From: Rhynochetos jubatus
Taxonomy: Eukaryota > Chordata > Aves > Eurypygiformes > Rhynochetidae
Assembly: GCA_027574665.1 (NCBI GenBank)
Contig: CM050650.1
Span: forward strand, 99,359,086-99,423,085
Length of the DNA: 64,000 nucleotides
Direction: 5' to 3'
Shown here in pieces: positions 43,641 through 55,600 of the stretch (position 1 is the stretch's first letter; each line of letters begins with the position of its first letter). The notes under the pieces are model-generated. The model did no database searches, was not told where the DNA came from, and saw nothing but the letters and a program-made list of their open reading frames with translations. Both the position numbers and the translations under genes were made by a program.

Positions 43641-46600
43641 TGCTAGGAGACATAAAACATCACACAATTCAGGAAATAATCCAGTTTATTGTTCTAATAG
43701 ATGTCTTGCAGGAGTATCTTCTGACATATTACTTATTTATTTCACCAGTATTTGTAAGAGGCTGAGGAACAGTGATCGGATCAACCGTATTACATGACTG
43801 ACAGTGCAACAATTTGACAGCTGCTTATAATTTGCGATATGTTTTAGACCTTAAAAAACATTCTGCAGCAGTTTATATCAAAAGTGAGTTGGTATTGTCA
43901 TGTACACACCCCACCATTTTTGAGTACTGACATTAGTTTCAGCGTTGTGGTGTTTAGCTAGCAAATCATCGTAGCTTCTAGCTTCAGTGAACCATCAGTG
44001 TTTTATTGCTGGCTGTCACTGTTATCCTGATGGTAACCTGATTTTGTCTGCATGCCTGGAATAAAACCACTGAATGTTAAAAATGGTGGAATTCATTTGG
44101 TGGACCTATATCCTGCTTCACCCTTACATTAATTAGGTCCAGGAAAGTCAAAGGGATAAAAATAAAATGCAATGCAGTGACAATAATCCATACAGAGCTA
44201 TTGATCTGTGTTAGAGCAGAATCCTCATTGTCATGAAGAATCCTTATTGTCACAATGCTGCTTTCTGAAATCTACTGTTCCTTATATTAGTTTAAATTTC
44301 TATTGCACCTGTCCTGTAGATATTTGACATGCATTACTGAGATGATAGAAGTGAAATTTGAAGCTGAAAAAAAAACCCCTTAAGATTTAGCTCCAAGATA
44401 CCATTCAGTCTTTGTGCCTATAACTAACTATTCACTAAAGTATAACCCTGCGAGTCCTCTCCTGTCACAGTCTCGAAGACTTGATGTCAGGAACTCTTCA
44501 TAATGGGAAAAGGCAAAAGATGCAAACTCTGCTCCAGAGTAGAGCCCTGCTTACATGCATCCTTGAACAGAGTGTGGCTTATTTCTTTACTCCTTTCTCT
44601 TCATGTACAAAGGCCATTTAATTTCCCATTTTTAAAGGATTCTGCCTCCAAATGATCAGTCTGGGTCACAGAGGTTTAAGTTAATTATGCAACAATTTAA
44701 GACAAAAAAGTACTTTCAGCCCTCTTCGAGTATAGCACTTAAATCTTTCTTACAATAACTGAGCATATATAATGAGGGAAAACTTATACATAATTGAAAA
44801 CACAGGATCTAGCACTAGCAAGATTTTTAGGCAGCCTTACATAAGCACAAGTTTATTGACTGTAACTTCACTGCCATTGCAGAGGGTTGTCTGGTGGAGC
44901 AGCCTTCCCTGTCACAGGAGTGTGGTACCAGCAGGGAGTGGTAAGGTCTCCTTCCCTGCTGCAGTATTTACCCCAACTCCCACACTCTAAGACCTTCAGC
45001 TGTGTTGTTAGACCTTTGAGTAGACATACTTATTTTCAATTTAATAATTTATTTTTCATGCTTCTTTATTGTTTTGTACTTTCACTTGAGAAAAGAGAAA
45101 AGAGAATACAAATGGTTGTTTTCACATTCTGTTTTTCAGTGTTAGCGCAGTGATTGCTTGGCAACTTTTTCTTTGCTGGAAGGAGAGCAGGAGAATAGCT
45201 AGACTGGGTTTACCAGAAAAGTTTATGGAAACACTATAAAATCTATGCGTTTAGACCAATCTTCAACTGGTGCTTTGCAGCATAGTGGCATTACCCAGAC
45301 CAGCAAGAAACTTGCTTTAGAACAGCACTTCCATTGAGTGGTGGAAATTCTGTATTTCCCACTACCGGAGAGATTGATTGCTGTATCCCAGTCTGAGAGC
45401 ACAGATATATAAACGAAAATATAAATGATACCACACAGTCTGAAATGGGCAGCAGAGTTTGGGTAAAACCGTAGAAGAAAAGAAAGACTGACTGATGTGC
45501 TAGGGAAATTAGGTGCAAAAAGTCATTTGGAGATATTCCAAGCATAAAAGAAGCAGTAAAAAAACTCAGATGTATCATTCTGTAGCTAAGTGATTATTTC
45601 ATTCAGTCTGTATTGTATTTTGTATATTGTCACTCTTGTATTACAAAGAAGTATTACTGTAGACTTAATGAATACTCTAAGAAGAGTTTATTTGGAGGGT
45701 AAGAGTTAAATGTGTGTACAATTCAGAGTGCAAATACACATTCAGTTTGGTGTAGCAGAAGAAATCAGACTTTTCAAGACTAAAGCATAGTTTCTAAAGT
45801 TACGATTTTAGAATTATTTTCCATATATTATATGGATTCAGATTAATCTGAATTTTAAATTGGTTAGTGAGCCCTTCAGTATTAATCAGCAGATTTTTCC
45901 AAGTAATACATATTTTTTTCTACCTTCTTTTCTTTTGGTCCTTGAATGTAATAATGTTGGGATTTCCTCTTCCAATGATGGATCAGCTAAATAAATTTTA
46001 ATGAACTCACACACTTAAAGAAAGAATGAAACCTGTATAGCCTGATAAGATCGGGAGTCTGAATCTAAAATCCCCAAAAACATGACCATTTGAAAGTAAA
46101 TCTCAATTGACGTGTTCTTCAATTGTTATTCAGAAATGTTACCCCCTTTCTTTAAAAACCATTTCCCCAAGCCCATAACCTGAACACGAAGTTCATATAG
46201 GAAAATATTGTAGAATAAGGCTATTATTATACAAGGCCCATAACTCCCATGGAATTTCCCTTACGGAAGGGAACTCCAGACTGGCCAGTTGGCTTTCCCG
46301 TCATCTTTGCTGGTAGAGACATTCAGTGGGGTTATTATTGTGGGTAATGCCCCATATGCTTCCTGCATTAAGAAGGTGAGGGGAGATGAACACCTGCCAT
46401 GACATAACTCATAAAGAAATTCACTCCGCAACGTAGAAAAATGAGTGGAAAATCTCTATGTCTGAATTGGAGAGTGGAGTTGTAGAGGGCACTTCCAGCC
46501 AAAAACCGATCAGGTTTTAAAAGGAATGATGGGGACAGTCTGTATCTGGCATTTGTAAGATCGCGGAAAAGGTTAGAAAAGAAAAAGAAAGGAGTTGCCA

Positions 46601-48407
46601 GATTTTTAAAACAGGCTGGTGAATTCTGGTTTTGGACAGCAGCACTGACAGGCCTCACTGGTTCCTTGGTGTTAAGCACCACAGAAACACAAATGTTCAA
46701 GACACACAATTTGTAAAAGTACATTCCCACGCACCCCACCATAGGTGCTTTGGAGAAATGGCAGAATTAACTGACAATAATATAAATGTAGGTAGAAACA
46801 GGTTTTATGATGCCAAGTGCGATATACGTCGTCTAAAATGTAACTCTAAAATAAAAGGACACCAATTACAGATCTCAACTCAATGAGATGAACATGTGGG
46901 ATGATCTTATGGCAGTAGCTGGAAGGTATGGCAAGAGAGAGCAGGGGTACCACTTTTCCCTGAGCATCTGCTGTAAATCGTGTTGCAGGCAGATACAGAG
47001 CTGGATGGACCCCTGGTATGACCCACCTGTAGCTTTGCATATTGTCAAAAATGAACACACAAAAAATACATGCAAATTGATTACTCTTCTGTTCTAATTT
47101 TAGTTGGTTCATCCCACACTTCACACAAAGCTAAACGAATATTTTTTTCATAAACAAACTATGCTTTTCCCTCTAAACCTTTTCCAGGTTTGATTGGGTG
47201 TATTTCACAGTGTGTAAGTGCCCTGGGTGTGCAGAATGGGAACGCTGACAGGCTTTTAGCTATGGATGTGCTAGCAACCCAACTCAAATGTATTGTCATT
47301 AATTAAGCAGATGAAACAGAAAACAGAGACGAAAATTAGCTCGAGTTCAGTGATTACTTGTTGCAAATTTGTAAATGGGATCTCTACCATAGAGATATGT
47401 AAAATAATGCTCCTGTTAAAAGTTATGTGGAAAATAAAGGTTCTCAGTGAGCTAATTTTACTCTGTTAACAAAGCATGGTTTCAAGCTATTCTTGTTAAC
47501 CATCCACCCACTTTCTTTTCCTTCACCACCTCAGATTTACAGATAGGAGGTACAATTACAGTCCTTTGTTTCATCCTGAGATCTCTTTACAAAATAAAGT
47601 CTGCTTTTATCCTGTTGAAACCTATGTGCTTTCCTTCATTGTGTAAAGCTAAAGGAGCTGAGGTCTAGCTTTAAAGTAATCTTTTGTGTTGCTTTTTCCC
47701 CCCCTCCCTGCCTCTTTGTTGTATGTATAGCCTAACTGTGTGCCTTCAATTGAACTTTTCCCCTGCCAAATGACACACTTAAGCAGGAAAAAAGAGGCTG
47801 GGGTGAAATCCTGGCCCCACTATGCTTAATGGACTTTAACGGGGTTAAGTTTCCACTCTAGTGGCTACTGCTCTTTGAGTTGCCCCTTTTAGTCCTGCCT
47901 GAGATGTTTTCCCCCTCCCGGAATGGAAGTGCTCTGGTGCAAATCTCTGATGTAGATGGTCTGCTGCAGCAGAGTGCCACGAATTTGTGTGATTTAACTG
48001 GCTTTGACACTGGCACTTGACGCAGTAGTGGGGTCATGGTCTAGGAGTTTAAGTAACCCACTAAACATACATGCAATTCCTAATTGACTCCAAAAGAATG
48101 AAGCTAAAGAAACAATGTATTTATCTTTGTATTTGTATTTCTTCTCTACTGGCTTTTTTTCATCTGCCTGAGCATGCCAGGCAGACTGATTTTTCCAGTG
48201 TACTTCATGGTGTGTTCTGGGCATTTGTAGCAGAAACGGGTGTTGCAAAAGATAAGAAAGGAGTGTAGAAATAAGGAAAGCCAGTCAAAAAACAAATTAA
48301 AAAAAAAAAGGCAAAAATTACCAAGGTAAAGTTGACAATGGTGCTGGTGATCTTGGCCACTGTGCTGGCCAGGGCAGAGGATGGTGTTTGTCTGCAAGAT
48401 CAACGTC

Positions 48408-48432
48408 GGGGGGTGGGGGGGGGGGTGGGGGG
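48408..48432 (+). other. G-rich tract (potential G-quadruplex)
   Basis: The pattern is six G, T, eleven G, T, six G. It can supply four runs of at least three G with single-base loops, so it satisfies the usual quadruplex motif. No gene promoter is recognised near it. Confidence 0.75.
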
Positions 48433-51400
48433 TTAGGTACAAGGAAGGAAAAGTTGTTTATGCTGGAGTGTTTCTTGTGGTAGACTCTGCTTTTACTTCT
48501 GTGCCTGTGACACAGCTGGTCTCTGAAGGAGCCACAGGAGTTGGGATTGATGGCAGGCTTGTCAAAAGAGAGTGTGCCTGAAGACTAAACCCTTCCCCCT
48601 TCTTCTGTCAGTAGCTTCAGACTGTGCTGATTTCCTGGCCATCTCCTTCATTTCCATTGAGTAATCCCACTGAGCAAGCCCTCAAGGCAGCACATGCTTT
48701 GTGTTGAATCAAATCCACAGGGATGCAGAGATGGGACTAGATATGCTTGATCAAATAGAACGGGCAGCTTCACATTTCTGTATCTTTCCATTTTTCCTCA
48801 GTGAGATCCAAGATGTGCACCATTACGATCCTGGGAGAAACTGCTTTTTCCTTACTCGCTATCAGTTGAACTCTGTGCAACTGAGGCACGACCTTTTTGA
48901 AATCACTGCTGCAAATATGGTTAAACTTCTAGAAGCCTTCATACTTCTTCCAGTGAGATGTGCAGGAAACTCTGAACTTGGTCACAGAAAAGCTGCTTCA
49001 TTGTCCACAGTCTTCCTATCACCCACACTTATCTCCAGCTTAAAAGGAAGAGTAGTTCCACTGCAATCATAGTGTATTTTCTGCCTTTGCATTTCTCTTC
49101 AAAACTTCTTATTCTGTTCTCTTGATGCATTAAGGAGGTGATTTTCTTCCTTCCAAATCCACCCATGGGGTGCATACTAAAAGACATCATAGACATCTCT
49201 GGTGTTTGCATTTTGCATAGGATGTTGTGTAATTGGAGAGGTTGCAACATGATTTGAGAGCTGGAGAAAATGTCTAAAACCCCTCAGTCTGCTCAGGTTA
49301 TCAAAAAGAAGAAAAAGTGATGACTTGATTACTGTGTTTAAGTACATCTGGTAAAACATTTTGGTACTGTAAACTCATCCAGAACAGGAGTTTCATGAGG
49401 ACTGAAGCAACTAGCAAATGTCCATGAATTCAGAGCATAGTTTCAGCCAAAAGTGGAAAACATTTTTGTTTTGGTACTTTTAAAGCGAGAGCTTATTCCT
49501 GCATTTGAAAATATTTTAATTAAAAAAATTAACTAAGTGAAAAGTGGTTAAATAAAAGAACCTACCTAATAATTTTGCATTGACCCAACCCTTTTGTTAA
49601 GGCAAACATGCTCTGACCCATTATGTTGATATAAGTGTTCTAGCAGTCCAGCTATCATTGCGTTAATTATTCTAGCACTAAAGAGACATCCCCTGCAGTG
49701 AGCTTTGTACTCTGAAGTTGATGTAATAAAAAAAAGCAACAAGACTCTGGAATAAATACAAATAACCACAGTCTTTTACCAATGGGAAAGTTGGCATGCC
49801 TACATTTTAATCTGACAGTTTGTCCTACATACGCTGAGAAGGAGAGGGAAAATTTAGCCAATTATTATTATCATAATTGTTTTTCAGACTTAGCAATGAT
49901 TCAAGGCTTTCCTATCAGAACCTTCTGATATGAGCAGTGACCTTCCGATGGAGTATTCTCACCCCCTCTAATTTCTAGCTTTTTGACTTGGGGATGCTCA
50001 GCTTTATAAAAAACATTGGCTAAAAATAATTATTCTGAAGATCCTTGCAGAATAACCAACATATTTTAGTTCATTTAAACTCTCATGTACAAAGTTGTAG
50101 GAAATGCTAGAAAAATAGAGTTCCAGGGTGAGATTGTTGAGGCAATCAGGGACACCTCAGGGAGATGACCTAAATGTTGGTGGTTTTTTTTTTTTTTTCT
50201 GAATTAGGAATCTCAATCTTGGTGTCTAGGTGAGAGAAGGAAAAATTATGAAAAGAAAGGTTACATTTTCAATATTCTTATGAAACAAGATCACTTTTGT
50301 CTTGTGCAGCTCTTGTACCTGCACTCTCCTTTTTGGAAGAAGTGGTAGTATTTGTCTCTCACTCTACATAATACCAAATTTAAAGTCAATAAAGATGAAC
50401 AATCTCCAGTAGCAGTACTTAATGTCTGCTTCATAGGCCAGGCAGCAGCTCTGGACTCCTCAAAGTTGTTCTGAAAAAGAAAGCATTTGTCTAATTGGAC
50501 AAAGGTGCTTGGTGGAGCTCTAAAATAATCATTACCATCCCTCATCTTTCCCAGCCCTAAATATTTAAACTCTGTCTTTTAATCCTGCTTTTTTGGCAGA
50601 ACATCTTTAAGCTCCTGCCTTCCATACTAAGAAAAATTCATCTCCATGTGGAGTTTAAGTAAAAGTTACTATTTATAGAAATTTTAAGTGGTTTATATTG
50701 TCTAAATTTTTATTATACTGTCATGATAAATTTACAGGCATTTTCCCAGTGTTTTGCTTTGAACAGAGACTCACATGTGTGCTCTGCTTACATTGCCTAA
50801 CTTCTGAAGTTGGACGATTTTGTTTTTCTTCCAGTAACAAATATCTTTACCCCTTCCTACCGTTTTCTAAAGTACAATTTGAGGTCATACAGAAACAGTT
50901 ACAAATTTGACTTAAATTTTCTTTAATTACCCCCACCAAGTGAAAAATGATGACCGAGTTTGGAAATGAGAAATTTCCGAATGCTTTAAATCCTAGGGTT
51001 TGTTTCACAGCAAGTTTAAAGTGTCCTTCATAACCCTGTTTTGCCACTGCCAGTGCACCCGTACTTGGGACGTAGCGTGGTGGTTTGGATATTTTCTTAA
51101 AAGATGTCCTACTCAAGCTCTCTACCTGCTTCTTTTTTGGAGTCTTTTCAACCTTTTCCTGTGGGATGCAGTATGATGATTCTCTTTGCCACTCTTTGTG
51201 AATTCCTGTTTAAACTCATAAAATATTTAAGAAATAATTATTTAATGTTATTTCAATTAGTGAGAGAGGAAAAAATAATTGAATTGTATATTCTGGTTCT
51301 GTGGTCATACAGAAAAAGCAATTATTTGTACAGTGTGCTACTCACACACTCAATTTTTGGGTGATGATTTCCTGGATACATTATGTTGAGTTAATAAAGA

Positions 51401-51739
51401 AATTTGATGCTGTGTTTCGTGTAGGGGGAGGTCTAAAAAGCTGGCTGCATTACTCATTGACCTAATGACTGCTTGCTTATTAGTGACCATTCCATAGGAT
51501 AACCTGCTTTCTTAATAACTGTTTTATTTCGGTTTAATTCCATGGTTGTTGTGACAGAATGAATTATAAGATGTAGGAAAAAACCAAAGCATCTGGGTTC
51601 AGTTAATTATTAATCCCCTCATGGTTTTCAGGGAGCTGTGGCAGGAATGGGGAGAAGGCACTAAGGCCTCTATAAGCTGGACTCAATTCATAGTAAGGAA
51701 GAAGTTTTCAAGAGTTTCTAATGCAAGATTGACAGACTG

Positions 51740-51960
51740 CAAGATGCATGAAATAATCCTTCCATTCTGATCAAGCCTTGCTGTGCCCAGTTTTGGGCCT
51801 CAAACTTCAGGAAACAATGTAGTTCAAATAAAAAAAGGACAGCAGGGGTAGTAATCTGAGATCTTGAAGACATGGTTTATCTGGAAAGAATGAATGGTAT
51901 TAAGCTTAAAGAAGTGTACTTGCTGGAGGATTTGAAATAAACAAGGAGGGAAAAAAAGAT
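51740..51960 (+). mobile_element. Old CR1-type LINE 3' region relic, + strand
   Basis: Contains 'ctgtgcccagttttgggcc', then 'tcaggaaacaatgtag', then 'atcttgaagacatggtttat', 'ctggaaagaatgaatgg' and 'aagcttaaagaagtg'. These match, in order, the CR1 segment that usually runs from 'tgtccagttttgggc' to 'ttcagcttggagaagag'. Diverged; both ends are uncertain. Confidence 0.5.
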
Positions 51961-52303
51961 CTGATTTCTTGGTCAGTGAAGGACCATCAAGAAGTAATAG
52001 GCAGAAACCACAGTATGGAAAGTACAAGACGTCAAAAGGAAAATTTTCCACTGATAAGCAGCAAAGAACATGTTCCCATATTCCTATCAGTGCCAAGAGA
52101 CACATATCTCAAAACAAGCGAGGGCTGACCCTCCAACACTATCCTGTATTTCTCACCATATGTGTTCTGAAAATTTAATTTTTGGTCATTTTCCTCCACA
52201 TGAATGTTTTAAACCTTAGACCAGTGGTTTGCAAATTGGAAGATAAGGTGTGAGCACAATGAAAGTGAGCTAGCAAACCCAAGCTAATAAGCTCTAGTTC
52301 ACA

Positions 52304-52696
52304 GCATCACAGAACCTCTAAGTTTGGAAAAGACCTATAAGGTCATCTAGTCCAACCATCAACCCAACACTACCATACCCACTAGATCATGTCCTCAAGC
52401 ACCATGTCTACACCTTCCTTGAACACCTCCAGGGATTGTGACTCCATCACTTCCCTGGGCAGCCTGTTCCAGTGCCTGACCACTCTTCCAGTGAGGGAGT
52501 TTTCCTAATATCTAATCTAAACCTCTTCTGATGCAACTTGAGGCCATTTCGTCTTGTCCTATCACCAGTTACCCAGGATAACAGGCCAGCACCTGCCTCC
52601 CTGCAACCTCCTTTCAGGTAGCTGTAGAGAACGATCGATCAGGTCTCCCCTCTGCCTCCTTTTCTTTAGGCTAAACAACCCCAGCTCCTTCAGCAA
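52304..52696 (-). mobile_element. CR1 LINE 3' portion, minus strand
   Basis: Reverse-complement CR1 is clear over nearly 400 bp: 'atcacagaacctctaagttt', 'ggtcatctagtccaacc', 'cagggattgtgactccatca', 'cttccctgggcagcctgttc', 'cctaatatctaatctaaacc', 'ttgaggccatttcgtcttgt', 'gtagagaacgatcgatcagg' and 'ccccagctccttcagc'. The element's 3' end is at the left. The open frame at 52554-52814 is partly CR1 and not a gene. This is the best-preserved CR1 copy in the window. Confidence 0.95.
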
Positions 52697-55600
52697 ATTC
52701 TGCAGGACAGTATCAATATCAGTCTTGGGACTGGTCCGAGGAAGGCAGGAGGCTAACGAGCCAGACCCAGTAGTGCATGAGGCAGGGCTGATTTATGTTT
52801 CTGATGCTCAGTAATATAAATACTTGACCTAATTTAGTTACTCACCTAACTTGTAGATGCCTGTGTTTTGGTCCCTGGTTTAGTGGGAATGAGTTTAAAA
52901 TAAATAGTACAGCTTCACCAGAAGAAGCTGTTTTCCCACTTGCTCCCAGAAGACTTGCTAACTTTCAAGCCCTTCTTTAAACATAAGGGTTAAAATCCTT
53001 TACCCCAGAGAATTCATTAGCTACTTTCTGGATTAGTACTTTAACACCCAAGCCACTGGATAACAAGAGCAGAGGAAGCATCTTCACACCAGTTTTGTGA
53101 AAAGTTTACCTTGAAGAAAACCAAATGAAACAGGATTTATGTATAGTTTTATGGTGACTGAAATGGAACTTTTCAGGGGGAAAAAATGACTGTAAACTGT
53201 TGTTTCAAAGTTCTTGTAGAACTTTTGATTATATTATAGTGTTAATATATTTAGGCATACAAGGTTAGATTTAATGTCTGGAGATAATCTCTGTGAATGT
53301 AATGTCTTCATTCTTTTTTGAAAAGATATGGCCTGACAACAGCTGTTACCCTTATGAGAACAATCTCCTCAGTATTGTTCAGATGTGTGCTGCTGTTTTA
53401 AATGGTTTCAGGAGATCAGTGAACAATGCTTCTCTATAGTTTCTTTTACAAAGTCACCAAAAAGTTAACTGTGTCAGGATCCTAGAAGATCAAAAATGAA
53501 ATTAAAAAAAGACATCCAGTTTTATAATCAGAGCACATTATGTGACATACCTCTACCAATAGCAACAGACTTAATCATCTATAACATGACAACCCTTTTT
53601 CTTTTTTACCCATTTATCAAAGTTCCAGAGTACTAGAACAGTCTCCTGTACTATTTATGAGTTATAAGAACAAGTTTAAAATTGTATCTCCACCCCACTG
53701 ATTGCTTAGCTATTTGGAGAGCAACTATGGTCTGGTCAAATGTAAGTACTAGTAAAATAGATTATCGACTCCAGCGTATAGAACCTACACATTCCTCAGA
53801 CAGCCCAAACAAGTACTCCTTAATTTTCCACTACCCAAAGCAGACAATTGTTTTCTGAGCCATAGATCTGACCGTGTTCACCACCCCCCCACCCCCACCT
53901 CCATAGTAGACCTCCATTATGCAGCTATCAGTATCGAAAACCAGCATGGTAAGGAGGTGACCCCACCACTGTAAAAAGATAAGTACAGTAAGTAATATAA
54001 GTGAAGGTCAGAACAGGAAAAAAAAGTCTGCAAAATAGAAATAAAAGAATATTTTTGGTATTTTCTTTTTCTATGTTAACATTCATTGCTGTCACTCCTC
54101 TTTTCAAGAAAGAAGTTTGTCCAGTTTACCTAACTTTTTATATTAAAAGAAAACAAAACTGGCACTAGTAAAGAGCCCTATGTGTAATGTTTAATGGGAA
54201 AAAAAGTTCTAAGAACCTTAAGAGCAGATGAAGGGTTGTTGAAGCCTATAGCTGTGACAATGCTTGTGGGAAAATCTGGAACAGCAGGGAGGAAACTGTC
54301 AGCCAAGAAACCTGAAAAATAGTCCAAATGCTATCATAAGGTCCTTCTTTTAATAATGTGGTTTTAATTTTAATAATATATTACTGTTTGGTTTGTTTCT
54401 TAGGGACCTGTGTTTATTATAAAACATTCCTTGAAGCTGTCAGTCTATGGGAGCTCCCCTAAACTCCCTCAACATGCAGCTTTAGCGATTTCCCTCTGTT
54501 TTGAGAGGGTACATTAATAACCACATCCTACTATAGCCATTAAACTGGCCACCCACCCTCCAAGAAGTGCAGTCCACATTTCTATCCACTCTTTATGGCA
54601 GCTAGCCTAATGGGAATGATGTCAAGGGGTGCAATGAAACACTCCTTGCATCTCTTGACTTCTGTCTTGGGGAGGAACTTCTCGTGTTTGACGGCTGTTC
54701 ATTCAGTCAAGGGATATTACAGAGGAGCTGATTTAGTGCTGATGAGAAAGGAATGGTGCCACCCGCCGTATTGTCCTCAGCAGAACTGGTGTCCAGGCTG
54801 TGTCGTTGCCCTTTGGTCACGTCTGCAGACGTATGACCCGTCAGCTGCTCTAATTACTCATAGCTCTCTAGTTTATCACTCACATATGCTGCACGACCAC
54901 GACCTATGAGCAATGTCTGCAGCGGTGGGAGCCTCATGTTCTGGCTGACTCCAGACAGTTCATGCTTGCTCTCGTAATTCTCTATTCTCCCCGTCTGTGT
55001 CTGGCCAGCTCTGCTGGGTCTGTCCAGGAGCTGACACATGGGCACAAATGAGGTTTTTGAGGAAGTGCGCATGTGTGCATATATATGTATGTGCAATTTT
55101 TTGTTACAAGCAGGGCCGGCAGCTCTGTTTATTTAAAGTTGCCTGAGACTTCCCACTACAAAATCTTATTTTCAGTTATCAAAATTCAACTATTTGATCT
55201 GAAATGATTCAAGTCCATAGCCCACCTCAGATTCAAAAGATTGTAAGGGGCATGTGCTTATTTATTTGAAGTTTCAGGCAAACCCTTTCAGTGGTTTCCT
55301 GAAAGTTAAGGATACAAACATATGCTTTACAAGCAGTACATTTCTTTTCCCACATTAAAAAACACAGTTCTCTTGTGAGAACTCATGCCTTCCCAGTAGC
55401 AGGGAAGGCTGCCAGCTTGGCTGGCATATTGGTAGCTGCTAGTCTTGGGGAATACTCTTTCAGTGATAATGTGTTCAAATCTGTCTGAGATTTAAGCAAA
55501 CACCTCAGAAATTGCAACCTGTCCTGTAAACTGCAGCTTCATTTGCTGTTCCTGCAGCCGCGTGAAAGAACATGAACTGCTCTAGGCTGCTGTCTAGTGT

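Larger units (their letters stand above)
43297..52303. other. Intergenic desert, middle part
   Basis: No gene recognised. Contents: old CR1 relics at 43490-43640 and 51740-51960, a G-rich tract at 48408-48432, a T run at about 50184-50199, and a candidate regulatory stretch at 47270-47480 with ATTAATTAA and TTGCAAAT motifs. The minus-strand frame at 46368-46742 (124 codons) and the + frame at 48701-49072 (123 codons) look like no known protein and lack splice or codon support. Confidence 0.7.

Noticed and set aside
44220..44258. Short tandem-like echo 'aatcctcattgtcatgaag' / 'aatccttattgtcac'
   Set aside because: Only about 15 bases shared; ordinary slippage-scale duplication with no further structure.
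46368..46742. 124-codon minus-strand frame
   Set aside because: No recognisable domain, composition not codon-like, and a Phe run from a poly-A tract. I kept it only as part of the desert description.
48338..48436. ATG-initiated 32-codon frame whose start (MVLVILATVLARAED) looks like a signal peptide
   Set aside because: It ends right after the G tract as poly-Gly/Val, has no splice donor that would obviously continue it, and is short enough to be chance.
52554..52814. 86-codon + strand frame
   Set aside because: More than half of it is the antisense of the CR1 copy at 52304-52696.
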